From: Zygosaccharomyces rouxii
Lineage: Eukaryota > Ascomycota > Saccharomycetes > Saccharomycetales > Saccharomycetaceae
Assembly: GCF_000026365.1 (NCBI RefSeq)
Contig: NC_012992.1
Location: 992,001 to 1,056,000 of the forward strand
Length of the DNA: 64,000 nucleotides
Reading direction: 5' to 3'
The position numbers and the translations under genes were made by a program. The notes beneath the pieces were generated by a model. It made no database searches. It was not told the origin of the DNA and saw only the letters and a list, made by a program, of their open reading frames with translations. This document shows, in pieces, positions 38,935-48,180 of the stretch. Every line of letters begins with the position of its first letter. The stretch's first letter is position 1.

Positions 38935-39748
38935 CACGGACTAGCAATATGATAGGGAATTAATATGGAGTTACAACTCTTTAGACATTCTATGTCTTCT
39001 CTCCCTTCAACCAAATAATCAGACAAAATGGGGATGAACGGATAACAATGATAACACTAGTAGCAATAGTGATAACAATATAATACTAAAACAATAATAA
39101 AGAAATGGTTGATTATAGTTACAAAACGATTTAGACTCAAATCACCACGACAGAACGAATGAACAGGTTCCTTCGAGAATATGGAAGAAACAGGCAAAGA
39201 ATGGACTATTTTCTTCCGATATTTCGTTATCCTCTCATCCTTATATAGCTTTCCAATCAGCCTCTAGTACTACCTGTTCTTCTACACCGCAGCTGCGCCG
39301 GTAAAAGCAGTAACACCAACATCAGTCAGTGTCAGCAGCAGAGTATGGTGAACCCAATCTAGATTTTACTCAAGCATCCGTAGCCCACATCCACAACCAC
39401 CTCTCCACACGTAATGGGACAAAACATTGTTGAATGGCCATGGCGAATTCCTATCTGGGGAATTCTGCATTCCCAAAGTAGGCAAAGGGAGCAGGATCCC
39501 ATTCGGACGGCGCCGTAGAGAGTGCTGGGGACCAGTAGCCCGGCTTCAGATCTCGTTGTACACGAGAAACGAAAAGTAAAAGGAAAACAAAACAAAACAA
39601 AACAATAAGAACTGATAAAAATAGATCTGACATATGCAAGGGCCCCGCTATGTGACAAAAGAAAAGAACATTCGTTACGCGACAGTCACGAGAAAACTAC
39701 GCGGGGCTTTTTCTTTTCCTTCTTTACGCGTCACGGTAACATACGCAC
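38935..39748. promoter_or_regulatory. Region between the two KRE6-type genes
   Basis: This 814-bp stretch is the promoter of copy A. It holds TATATA at 39242-39247, four AAAAC units (39584-39603) and an ACGCGT (MCB-type) at 39726-39731, plus further CGCG-containing sites nearby (about 39677-39703). Frames of 60-100 codons on both strands show no coding character. The CGCG cluster is close to the copy B stop codon, about 790 bp from the copy A start, so its target is uncertain. Confidence 0.4.
39584..39603 (+). repeat. AAAAC pentanucleotide repeat
   Basis: Four perfect AAAAC units in the intergenic region between the KRE6-type genes; a simple-sequence tract without visible function. Confidence 0.7.
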
Positions 39749-41887
39749 TTAGTTCTTTTTATCCTTATTTTTATTTAACTGGAATTTGGAGCTTTTACAA
39801 TTACCAGTTAGAATGTTCTTGGGGAAAGTGTATCCAGCGGCTTCCCATGAGGTTAGATTAACGTTGTAGTAGGCATTCTTGTGTTGTTCGATGTAATCGT
39901 AAGTAGGGCGGTCAACAGGGTCGCACGTAATCGAGACTGAATCGTTAGGTTGATAGACTCTAACGAAGTCAATAGACATTGTCACTGGGAAAAGAATCAT
40001 TTGCCAGTTGATATAAGCCCAATTGTTGGAAATACCCAAGTTTAACACAACTGCCATGGGTTCCTTGGACATTCTTCTCCACCCAATGTTACCACTAGGA
40101 TGTAGGGCCTTGGCGTGAAGTGTCATAGTTGGGTCATCACCGACATACCAACGGATATAACCATTTTCGTCATCGTTCAAAAGCTCAAACCCATAAGTTT
40201 GGAATTTACCAGCTGTAGGACCAAATTCGTACCAATCTGGATGTAGCGTGGTGGTTGCCGAGACAGCTTGTTGGAATGGACCACCACAATAGGTATTCAT
40301 TGAAGTAACAGAAAAATTGTAAATCTCCACAAAGTCGTAGTCAGGAATATACCAAATGTCAAAGGGAGCCACTTGTAACGATTGAGAGGCAATACCTGTA
40401 TTAAGACTAGTATCCGTCTCACCTTCAATCATATCGATTTCAGGTGCACCTCTACCGACACCTTGATTTGGATGGTCCTCGTCATCACAAGTACATGCAT
40501 TTAACTTTTGTCCTGGCAAATAAGAGATACCATCTGGAGAGGATTGGTTTGGCGTAATACCAGCATCACATGATTCATAAGAGTACGGCCAAACACCTTC
40601 AGTGGAAGCCAGATAGCCTGGTCTACCCAAATTACCCATTGTCCACATACCTGGCCACAACCCGGTCACACGACCGTAGTTGGGTAGATTGGCAGAAGCT
40701 TCTATTCTACCTTGAGTGAAACACATCTTATTCCAAGATTGGAGCATGGCAGATCTGTAGTAAAGATCGTGGTTCTTATATGCGTCCATTCTGATTCTCA
40801 GAGCACCCTCCCTAGTTATAGCAGCATCAGGATCATACCATTCTAAATCGTGGGTAGCATCGTAGTTTAAGTCAACCGCGGTCCAAAACTGATCTTCACC
40901 ATCGTAAAAAGTCCTACCTTCGGCGTTAAACTCATCTGAAAAGACCAGCTTCCAGAGAGATCCATCCATTGCTTTTTTGGTCTTAAACTGATCAGGTGTA
41001 TCCTTATCGACCAAATTGGTTCTAATTGCAGATAATTGTGGATATTTGTAATCTGTCAGGAAAGTAACCACTTGGTGATAACTACCCTTAGTGGCACCCG
41101 TAAAGGTCAAAGCTGGTAAAATGACAAAAATGGCAGCACCACCTAATATTAAAAGTACAAATCCGGCCAATCCACCGAATGACTTTTTAGACATGTGTCT
41201 AAAATCTTCAACAAATCTCCTACGATCTAGACGTGCTTCCTCCTCAGGATCAGGATTATGTAAATAATCATCGTCCTCCTTGTCATCCAAAGTCAATGGG
41301 AATGATGATTCTGGATAACCGCCAAATGGTGAAAAATCGTGATCCACCAAGAATGGATTTGATGATAACGAAGATGATGATCCGTTACCCGGCGGTAGAC
41401 TCATTCCTAGTTGATTATTAGCATTACTGCTGCCGTGTTGTGGTGCATTATTGTAACCATGTAACTGTTGAACAGACGCTATACGTGAGCCCACTAATGG
41501 ATATCTGTCGTATTCAGGTGGTGATAAGATATCATTTGTAGAAAGATTCGATGAAACTGAATTAGAGTGTGGCAGTATCTTTGGAGGATTCAAATTTTGA
41601 GTTCTCTCTCCAAGTTGATCACCAGATCCATTTTTTGAATAGTAACCTCGGTAATCAGAAAGATCTCTCTGGGGACCATTACCAGGGCCTTTATCAAATT
41701 GAGGTAGATTGTGGATCAACGAGGTTTCACTGTTATTAACCACTTCTTCTTCCTCGTCACTACCTAGGAACGGATTTTCACCGCCTCGAAGAATCTGTTC
41801 TCTTTCCCCGGAGGAAAATTCAGAATCGTTACCACTACCATTTAAATTCTGTTGGCTAGTATTGGTGAGATTTCTCAACCCGCTCAT
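39749..41887 (-). CDS. KRE6: Beta-1,6-glucan synthesis protein, KRE6/SKN1 family, copy B
   Basis: Second member of the tandem pair, 712 residues, same layout as copy A: disordered cytosolic N-terminus (about 1-240) rich in Ser/Asn/Gly, a membrane helix (GGLAGFVLLILGGAAIFVIL), and a GH16-like lumenal domain with EIDMIEGE. A motif before the membrane segment, DDYLHNPDPEEEARLDRRR, is identical in both copies and probably governs sorting. The ATG at 41887 (MSGLRNLTNT) aligns with copy A (MRDLTGNLANT). Long DNA stretches in the 3' two-thirds are identical to copy A (110 of 110 nt at 40185-40294). The upstream 911 bp carry several MCB/SCB-like sites. Confidence 0.92.
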   Translation of the reverse strand: MSGLRNLTNTSQQNLNGSGNDSEFSSGEREQILRGGENPFLGSDEEEEVVNNSETSLIHNLPQFDKGPGNGPQRDLSDYRGYYSKNGSGDQLGERTQNLNPPKILPHSNSVSSNLSTNDILSPPEYDRYPLVGSRIASVQQLHGYNNAPQHGSSNANNQLGMSLPPGNGSSSSLSSNPFLVDHDFSPFGGYPESSFPLTLDDKEDDDYLHNPDPEEEARLDRRRFVEDFRHMSKKSFGGLAGFVLLILGGAAIFVILPALTFTGATKGSYHQVVTFLTDYKYPQLSAIRTNLVDKDTPDQFKTKKAMDGSLWKLVFSDEFNAEGRTFYDGEDQFWTAVDLNYDATHDLEWYDPDAAITREGALRIRMDAYKNHDLYYRSAMLQSWNKMCFTQGRIEASANLPNYGRVTGLWPGMWTMGNLGRPGYLASTEGVWPYSYESCDAGITPNQSSPDGISYLPGQKLNACTCDDEDHPNQGVGRGAPEIDMIEGETDTSLNTGIASQSLQVAPFDIWYIPDYDFVEIYNFSVTSMNTYCGGPFQQAVSATTTLHPDWYEFGPTAGKFQTYGFELLNDDENGYIRWYVGDDPTMTLHAKALHPSGNIGWRRMSKEPMAVVLNLGISNNWAYINWQMILFPVTMSIDFVRVYQPNDSVSITCDPVDRPTYDYIEQHKNAYYNVNLTSWEAAGYTFPKNILTGNCKSSKFQLNKNKDKKN

Positions 41888-42798
41888 TCTCTATTAAACC
41901 AATTGCTAACGTCGCTTCACTTGTTTTTTAGAGTGTGCAGATCAGTTGTAAATCTTCTCGCTTCTTTATTGTCCCGGAGTTGTTCAAAACCAATTATAAT
42001 AATGCTCCTGCAGAAGTAAACCTAGAGGTGTATACTTCAAGATTATGATCAGCGAAAGGGAAGGGAAGGGATGTATTTAATATCTTTAACGATATCTGCA
42101 ATAATTTGTAGCGAATGAAAAATAGCAAGCAAAGCTGTTCCCTTTCTCTTTAGCAAGAGTCAAGAAATCGTGTGTCGGAAGAGGAGCGAAAATAGAGAAC
42201 TTTTTAAGAACTTCAATAAGAAAAGGACGGATCTCCTTTTCGTCTCAAATTCATTGCTTATATAATTTAAGGCCTAAAACCCTGTTTCCTTCCCCAAGGT
42301 TGCAGGCGTTATTGCCGGTATACGCTGTTGTTTTTGGTAAATCTATTCAGGACATAAGCGCCCGCTGTTTCTTCGATGTGGTCGTGTATGGCCAAGAGAA
42401 GGTAGGTCCTGTAAATTGCCGTAGGTCAAGTATCCGAATACGGGACAAATCATGGGACAATTCTATAAAAAAAATGGTGAAAAAGCTGAAAAATCGTGTG
42501 GCTCAGTTTCATCTGTAGCGATTTCTCCGCGAATGCATTCCTTGGGCCCAAACTAGGTGGCGACGCGTAAGCCACGGGATTTCTCTCAAAGATTGCTCTT
42601 ACAGAGAATTGTATGGGAGACAAGAGCTGGCCGTCTCTGCTTGAGAAACGCGTTGGAAATCTCAGTTCTTTTCTTGTTCAGCCCCGCGTACCCCGCGCTC
42701 GCGTACTGGACCAGCATGGAAACTCGTTTCGCGTTGAAATTTCGAACGCGAAATTTCAGAAATAGAAGCGTTTTCTTTTCCGGTTTCTAAAGCCGATA
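41888..42798. promoter_or_regulatory. Upstream region of KRE6 copy B with CGCG-box cluster
   Basis: This 911-bp stretch holds TATATAA (42259-42265), ACGCGT at 42563-42568 and 42648-42653 (MCB type), and CGCGAAA-type sites (SCB-like) at 42727-42734 (reverse) and 42748-42754. In S. cerevisiae these are sites for Swi6 complexes that drive G1/S genes, including cell-wall genes. They are 680-870 bp from the copy B ATG, and the nearest ones are only about 40 bp from the 3' end of the isomerase gene. No gene is seen. Confidence 0.5.
42735..42758. repeat. Perfect 10-bp inverted repeat with 4-nt loop
   Basis: TGAAATTTCG (42735-42744) and CGAAATTTCA (42749-42758) are exact reverse complements separated by AACG. 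It lies 41 bp beyond the stop codon of the isomerase gene, so it may form a hairpin in that 3' UTR or be a dyad binding site; it includes a CGCGAAA element. Confidence 0.7.
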
Positions 42799-43782
42799 TT
42801 ACGTGTGTTCTTCGACGTGACGCTCCAGAAAATCTTCCAGTGGAAATGATTCCAGAAGATTTCCCCCATTCTTCCATTCTGCATAAAGCTTCTGTATCAA
42901 TTTTGAAGGCACGATATGCGATTTCCATTGGATCCAATCATATAATACAATCGTCTGTAAAAGGTTCAATTCATCTAAGGGTTTTGGTAATTTGCCTATG
43001 CGATCAATTGTTGATAATTCAGGATCAGCTGGTGCAATGGAAGTTTGACTCTTATGACTGCGACCAATACCACCACTAGGGTGGGATGCGTTAAAGATTT
43101 GTGAGCGAAGTGAAAGATCACCATCGTAATACATTTCGCTCAGCGAGATGCATAGACAGTCTAAGGTCACGAGCATTGATGTGGTTGATAAAGTGGGTGC
43201 CTTGAGCCCTTCTTGCACCTCCGTTTCTGGATATCTTTGAGGGAGCAATATCAGTGAATCGCACATTAGTGAAATTGTACTTTCAGGTTTAGCACAAGCA
43301 CCTATTTTGACAATATTTTGCAATGGTAAAGGGGCAAGCGGACTACTTGCGTATTTTAAAAATTGAACGATTTCGTCAGTCTCGCCACCGCTTGAACAAA
43401 CTAACAGGGCATCTCCTTGTTGGATAAGTCCCATGTCACCATGCATTGCCTCTGTAGGGTGTAGAATTGCCGATGGGATACCCACAGATCTAAGCGTGGC
43501 CACGGCTTTCGATGCAATAATATGAGATTTACCACATCCTAGAAGGACAACCTTATTTCCTGATCTTAGGGTTTGTAAAAGTAACGAAAGTGATTGCTTC
43601 AATTGATCTCGGTGTAGTTGAGATTGATAGTACATTTCAAACAAATGTTGCATCTGCAACTCATGGTGATAAAGTAGCTTTTCAAAGGTGGCCATTGAAT
43701 TACACAATAGTTCTGTATTCTCAGCTTGCTGCTGCGGCTGCATTTGACGCAACGGTTTAAAGATATTTGTCTCAGTTGGCAT
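42799..43782 (-). CDS. SIS-domain sugar-phosphate isomerase, KpsF/GutQ type
   Basis: A 327-residue protein whose core is a SIS (sugar isomerase) domain close to bacterial arabinose-5-phosphate isomerases (KdsD/KpsF/GutQ). Diagnostic stretches: LLGCGKSHIIASK (80-92), HPTEAMHGDMG (108-118), SSGGETDE (130-137), KAPTLSTTSMLVTLD (194-208) and HPSGGIGR (234-241), each with a bacterial counterpart. The twin CBS domains of KdsD are missing; an unrelated C-terminal 85 residues replaces them. Bacteria use the product for Kdo in lipopolysaccharide, which yeast does not make, so substrate and role are unknown; pentose-phosphate or polyol metabolism are possibilities. S. cerevisiae lacks it. Acquisition from bacteria or loss in S. 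cerevisiae could explain this. Confidence 0.87.
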   Translation of the reverse strand: MPTETNIFKPLRQMQPQQQAENTELLCNSMATFEKLLYHHELQMQHLFEMYYQSQLHRDQLKQSLSLLLQTLRSGNKVVLLGCGKSHIIASKAVATLRSVGIPSAILHPTEAMHGDMGLIQQGDALLVCSSGGETDEIVQFLKYASSPLAPLPLQNIVKIGACAKPESTISLMCDSLILLPQRYPETEVQEGLKAPTLSTTSMLVTLDCLCISLSEMYYDGDLSLRSQIFNASHPSGGIGRSHKSQTSIAPADPELSTIDRIGKLPKPLDELNLLQTIVLYDWIQWKSHIVPSKLIQKLYAEWKNGGNLLESFPLEDFLERHVEEHT

Positions 43783-44002
43783 TAGGGTTCTTAGCCCCCT
43801 TCAACAGTAGTTTTAAAATTTAGCTTCTAGTGCGTTTGACTCTTATATGTCTGTTGAACTGCTCATCGAGAGTTGCAGTCGATTAGAAATGAACACTAAT
43901 GATGAAGTCAGAGCGCCATCGAGGGGAAAAAGAAATTTCCACCAATGTTTTTTTCCGGTAGTTATCACCGGGTTGCTGTCCCTATTCAGTTGGAAAAAAT
44001 AA

Positions 44003-44075
44003 TGGACAAGTCCGGATTCGAACCGAAGACCTCCCCCATGCTAAGGGGGCGCGCTACCAACTACGCCACATGCCC
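44003..44075 (-). tRNA. tRNA-Ala (anticodon AGC)
   Basis: A 73-nt tRNA on the minus strand, almost the same as S. cerevisiae tRNA-Ala(AGC). Anticodon stem CCCCC/GGGGG with loop TTAGCAT gives AGC; T loop GGTTCGAAT; discriminator A; no intron. The acceptor 5' strand is GGGCATG and the 3' strand CTTGTCC. Compared with S. cerevisiae the 5:68 pair is A-U instead of G-C (compensatory), and the U6-U67 mismatch seen there is kept. Confidence 0.96.
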
Positions 44076-44735
44076 TGTAGAATTGTTCTTTTTGTTTCTC
44101 TAACTTGGCATTCTTATTTTTAACATGTAAATTTTAGAAGGAACTGATTTACATTTTTTCAAATTCCAATAATTAAGTTTCCATGGCTATTCGTCTGTTG
44201 CTGTCATGGTCAGGGTGTCGTCAGTAATAGTTATTTCCTCTAGTTAGGAAAAACTGTTTATATAGATATTCCTTCTGATGAAATGATACGTCACGCATTA
44301 CGCATGACGTTATGGGCTATGACTTTTACTTCATTGTTAAAGGCTTCTGGTTAAGCTAGATTGTACGTACCAGTGTCAAGCTTCTAAAGCTTGCCGATTA
44401 AAGGATTAAGAAACTCTTGTAGCGAATCAGATTCTTTTGTTCCTAGTCAAGATGAGTAGATTCAACCACTTTATAGAATCTTGATATGTTGATTTTTCAT
44501 GTTTAGTTGATCAAGTGAAACAGTGAGTGAAAATTACACACACGGCAACGTTAAACACAGAAAGATAAACAATTGTCAAAAATGCACCTTAAAAGAGTGC
44601 TCAACACTACTAATAAACTCTTGTCAGTTATTCAACTACCACTTGCATTTCCTAGTTCTACAATTAACGCTTACTCATGACTCTGTTCGCCCTATCAGTT
44701 GACCACTATCGCTGCTTTTCTTTCAGAAGTTAAGA
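44076..44735. other. Gene-free region between tRNA-Ala and tRNA-Lys
   Basis: A 660-bp stretch without a recognisable gene or LTR. It contains an ACGTCA...TGACGT dyad (44288-44310) and a perfect 7-bp palindrome CAAGCTT-CTA-AAGCTTG (44377-44393). The ACGTCA halves resemble ATF/CREB sites. I see nothing else. Confidence 0.4.
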
Positions 44736-44808
44736 GCCTTGCTGGCGCAATCGGTAGCGCGTGTGACTCTTAATCACAAGGTTAGGGGTTCGAGCCCCCT
44801 GCAGGGCT
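44736..44808 (+). tRNA. tRNA-Lys (anticodon CTT)
   Basis: A 73-nt tRNA nearly identical to S. cerevisiae tRNA-Lys(CUU). Acceptor GCCTTGC/GCAGGGC, anticodon loop CTCTTAA with CTT, T arm GGGGTTCGAGCCCC. No intron. TTTAATTTTTTT after 44808 supplies the pol III terminator. Confidence 0.96.
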
Positions 44809-44936
44809 TTAATTTTTTTCAGCTCTAATACAGCACACCCGTTGAACACCTCCCAGTAAGCCATTTTATACATCTTTTACACGAATCCGAAATATTCTCC
44901 AACGTCACGTACTCTCTATCAGATTATGCGGTAAAT

Positions 44937-45482
44937 CTATTTATTCTTTAAATAATCTTGATACAATTTCCATGTAGCACCTCTCTCAGGATCTTTAACG
45001 TAAACGAATTTAATGCCGTATCTTTCCACTTCTTTATTTCTACCTTCATCATCAAATAGGCAGATGTCTCTCTTGTCTAAATTAGTATCACCGTAAATTA
45101 TCTTGAATGAATCTCTAATGTGACCAACCTTGGATCTTTCCCCCCACTCTGAAACGTCAAAAATTTCAGTTAATGGGACAATAGAACCGTTGTATGACAT
45201 TTTGAAAGTCTTCAACATTTGCTTAGCGATATCAGGAGCCCATGTTCTCGACGCACTAATTAATTTAACGTCATTTTGCTTCAAATCAGATAAAATCTTA
45301 TAGATGTCAGGATAAATTGTAACTTCATAACCAGATGCATCAACAACGGTTCTCACTTCACCATTTGAACTGCGAATTGGTTTTAATGGAGGATTAATGT
45401 GAGAATCGCAATAACAGGGCCAGACGGTATAATCTAAATCAAATGTTGCAACGTCAGGGTATTTCATCTTGTGGTCACTCAT
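44937..45482 (-). CDS. MDP-1-like magnesium-dependent phosphatase (YER134C-like)
   Basis: HAD-superfamily phosphatase of the MDP-1 type; the S. cerevisiae relative YER134C is a magnesium-dependent acid phosphatase. The catalytic motif is FDLDYTVWP (nucleophile and acid/base aspartates) near the N-terminus; motif II SASRTWAP, and motif III FDDEGRNKEV follow. The open frame runs upstream to a GTG at 45626, but the conserved protein starts around MSDHKMKYPDVATFD. I choose the ATG at 45482 (181 residues; 178 in S. cerevisiae); the ATG at 45467 is also possible. An upstream in-frame ATG at 45587 would add a hydrophobic stretch not present in the family. It lies between tRNA-Lys and tRNA-Ser. Confidence 0.88.
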   Translation of the reverse strand: MSDHKMKYPDVATFDLDYTVWPCYCDSHINPPLKPIRSSNGEVRTVVDASGYEVTIYPDIYKILSDLKQNDVKLISASRTWAPDIAKQMLKTFKMSYNGSIVPLTEIFDVSEWGERSKVGHIRDSFKIIYGDTNLDKRDICLFDDEGRNKEVERYGIKFVYVKDPERGATWKLYQDYLKNK

Positions 45483-46051
45483 TTGATCAATATTTAAAAT
45501 GAAAACTTTAGATTTTTTCAACCATATCGCCCATATAACTATTAGTATTAGACTGACGATCCTTCTGCAGGTCCCGTGCTCGAACATTCTGCCATATAGC
45601 CACTTGAAAGATATGGAAACAATCACACGTGAAAAGCATATGACTATATGGATACAGTCAATTGTCAGGATATGCTCCGTTTGCTGACTATAGAAGAGGT
45701 CTTGTTCTTGGATTTGAACGTATTCAGTGGTTGATTACCACGCATTTCCTGCGGTTGTTGAAAATATTTATTCCTAAGCTAAAAGTTTGTATCTCTACCT
45801 GCCCATGTCACGATATACCTTGCCTAGCAATCTTTGTCCGCTGAACGTCGAAAAGCATGAACAGTTTCTGCGGTTCCACAGGTAAAGCTTGATCTTTGAT
45901 ACGAAATATTGAAAAGTCCGAACTTTACTGCTCTCTAGACACATGTAAGATGGTTCTGCAAGTGAACGGCCTTCAGCCGCCTAGTGTCCAACGATTTTCG
46001 GCAAAATGGGTGATGTATTCCATCCATCCTTGTAAAAGAGACGTATCAGTT
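45483..46051. other. Gene-free region upstream of tRNA-Ser
   Basis: A 569-bp stretch, promoter side of the phosphatase gene and 5' flank of tRNA-Ser. Frames of about 60 codons look random. No LTR or small RNA signature was recognised. Confidence 0.35.
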
Positions 46052-46133
46052 GACAATTTGGCCGAGTGGTTAAGGCGAAAGATTAGAAATCTTTTGGGCT
46101 CTGCCCGCGCAGGTTCGAATCCTGCAGTTGTCG
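46052..46133 (+). tRNA. tRNA-Ser (anticodon AGA)
   Basis: An 82-nt class II tRNA. Acceptor GACAATT/AGTTGTC, A box TGGCCGAGTGG, anticodon stem-loop AAAGA-TTAGAAA-TCTTT (AGA), long variable arm, B box GGTTCGAATCC, discriminator G as in eukaryotic tRNA-Ser. It ends in a T9 run, a strong pol III terminator. No intron. Very close to S. cerevisiae tRNA-Ser(AGA). Confidence 0.96.
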
Positions 46134-46308
46134 TTTTTTTTTCAATTCTTCTAAAGAAGTCCCCCTTCGGGGAGAAACTCTCATGCTGCTTTACTTCAGC
46201 TCACGCAACGAAGGAAAATCTTTTGTCGGCACTGTTATAAAATGAATTGCTGACCATCCTCTAAGTAGGAGTACCCAAACTTGGCCAGTGATTTTTCAAC
46301 AATTGAAA

Positions 46309-46382
46309 GGTCTCTTGGCCCAGTTGGTTAAGGCACCGTGCTAATAACGCGGGGATCAGCGGTTCGAACCCGCTAGAGACCA
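46309..46382 (+). tRNA. tRNA-Ile (anticodon AAT)
   Basis: A 74-nt tRNA almost identical to S. cerevisiae tRNA-Ile(AAU): acceptor GGTCTCT/AGAGACC, anticodon loop CTAATAA, T arm AGCGGTTCGAACCCGCT, discriminator A. No intron. T runs follow at 46386 and 46409-46419. It is 175 bp downstream of tRNA-Ser on the same strand. Confidence 0.96.
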
Positions 46383-46599
46383 TTCTTTTTGGACTGAAAA
46401 TTAATCATTTTTTTTTTTTCGTACACTCATCTCAATAATTACAAATATATAAATATATATATGATTAGACACATAGAATAAATACACATAGGTGAATATC
46501 ACATCATTAGTACGTAGATCTCATTAATGCATCTATATTCAGAATGGAAAAAGAGCAAAGAATAGAAAATATGAAAGCGGAAACCTTTCACTTTTGAAC

Positions 46600-48180
46600 T
46601 TAGTCCACAGGTTCCCATGCATCTACTTTCATAGAACCCTTCTCCAAAAGGTTGGTATGGAACTTATGAGCGTTCTTTAGCATGTGGGGTTCGTGATAAC
46701 AGTTGTGCTTCAAAGCGTAATGTTCTGATCTTTCCAGATAGTCTGCTAACATATCTCTGTAATCAGGGTGGGCACATTTGTTGATAATTTCTCTTGCTCT
46801 TTCCCTTGGAGCCATACCTCTCACATCTGCTAAACCTTGGTCTGTAACGATAACGTCTAAATCGTGTTCGGTTTGATCCACATGAGAAGCCATAGGTACA
46901 ATACATGAGATACCAGTTGGATCCTTCTTTGTTGCTCTTGCAGATGGTGTATGCATAATAGACAGTTTGGCATTCCTTAAGAAATCGGCAGAACCACCTA
47001 AACCGTTTAACATACGAGAACCATTGACATTCGTCGAGTTTGCATGTGCGTAAATGTCAACTTCAACAGGCGTATTCATAGCAATACAGCCCAAACGACG
47101 AATGACTTCAGGGGAATTGGAAACTACTTGAGACCTTAGACACAACTTTTCTTTGAAGAAATCCCAATTCTTGAAGAGGCGGTCAAATCCAGGTTGTGTT
47201 AGACGAACAGATGTGGCAGTAGCAAAATCTAGAGATCCATTTTCAAACAGGTCTAGGAAAGAATCCTGTAAGACTTCGGTCCATACGTTTAAGTTTCTGA
47301 AATTTGCATCTGTCAATCCACTAATAATAGCATTAGCAACGTTACCAATACCACTTTGCAATGGGTGTAAATTTTCTGGCATTCTGCCGTGTCTAACCTC
47401 ATCCCTAAAGAATTCCACTAAATGGTTAGCAATAGCTTTTGACATCTCATCAGATGGTGAATTGTCAGGGACTTTATCCTTTTGAGTAGTCTCCACTAAT
47501 GCAATAACCCTTTCAGGATCTACAGGAATAGAATTTCTGCCGCATTTTTCATCTACTCTAGTATAAGGTAATGGTTGACGGTATGGCGGTGGTGCAATAA
47601 TATCAATATCGTGTATACCCTCGAAATTGGGTGTTGCCGTATTAACTTCAATGATTAATTTGTCGCTCGCTTCCACAAATTCAGGTGATCCACCCACAGA
47701 TGGACCCGGAACAATCGAACCATCCTCTTTAATGGCGGTGGCTTCAATAACACTGAAATCTAAAATTTTACCGTCGGTTCTATTCTTGGTATAATAGCCA
47801 TACGTTAAATCCTGAGGAAACATAGACAAATGCTTATCGGAAAACTCTATCCTCCCGTCATTAATTGCTTTTGAAATTGGTTTTCCCACTTGATGTGGCG
47901 ATCTCCTTAGAATCATATTATTTTCAGCCCAGCGCGACTCCTCCGGACCAGCTGATGCACCCACAAACAGGTTAAATGCCAATTGACCTTGTAAACCATT
48001 CTTTTCTACATGATCTGCTAACGCCTCTGGAATAGCCTTGGGAGCGCCAACACCTGTAAATCCTGACCATCCCAAATATTGTCCATTTTTAAAAAGTGGA
48101 ACTAAATCACTTGCCTTTTTAACTTTTGATAGGTAAGGTGCGTACCTAACTCTTTCCCTTAAAAGCTTGGAAACACTCAT
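46600..48180 (-). CDS. ACH1: Acetyl-CoA hydrolase / CoA-transferase
   Basis: Ach1 moves CoA between succinyl-CoA and acetate and hydrolyses acetyl-CoA, in mitochondria, during growth on acetate or ethanol. The 526 residues equal the S. cerevisiae length. Family stretches include [19 protein letters not shown] (about 37-56), [22 protein letters not shown] (157-179), [31 protein letters not shown] and [18 protein letters not shown], two CoA-transferase domains in order. It lies head-on upstream of FUS3's tail (same strand), as YBL015W-YBL016W. The 841-bp upstream region contains a CCAAT box (48463-48467), a possible Hap-complex site. Confidence 0.95.
   Translation of the reverse strand: MSVSKLLRERVRYAPYLSKVKKASDLVPLFKNGQYLGWSGFTGVGAPKAIPEALADHVEKNGLQGQLAFNLFVGASAGPEESRWAENNMILRRSPHQVGKPISKAINDGRIEFSDKHLSMFPQDLTYGYYTKNRTDGKILDFSVIEATAIKEDGSIVPGPSVGGSPEFVEASDKLIIEVNTATPNFEGIHDIDIIAPPPYRQPLPYTRVDEKCGRNSIPVDPERVIALVETTQKDKVPDNSPSDEMSKAIANHLVEFFRDEVRHGRMPENLHPLQSGIGNVANAIISGLTDANFRNLNVWTEVLQDSFLDLFENGSLDFATATSVRLTQPGFDRLFKNWDFFKEKLCLRSQVVSNSPEVIRRLGCIAMNTPVEVDIYAHANSTNVNGSRMLNGLGGSADFLRNAKLSIMHTPSARATKKDPTGISCIVPMASHVDQTEHDLDVIVTDQGLADVRGMAPRERAREIINKCAHPDYRDMLADYLERSEHYALKHNCYHEPHMLKNAHKFHTNLLEKGSMKVDAWEPVD

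Noticed and set aside
44101..44735. Search for Ty/LTR remnants beside the tRNA cluster
   Set aside because: TGTT and AACA-like ends occur but no pair with a plausible length, polypurine tract or target duplication was found.
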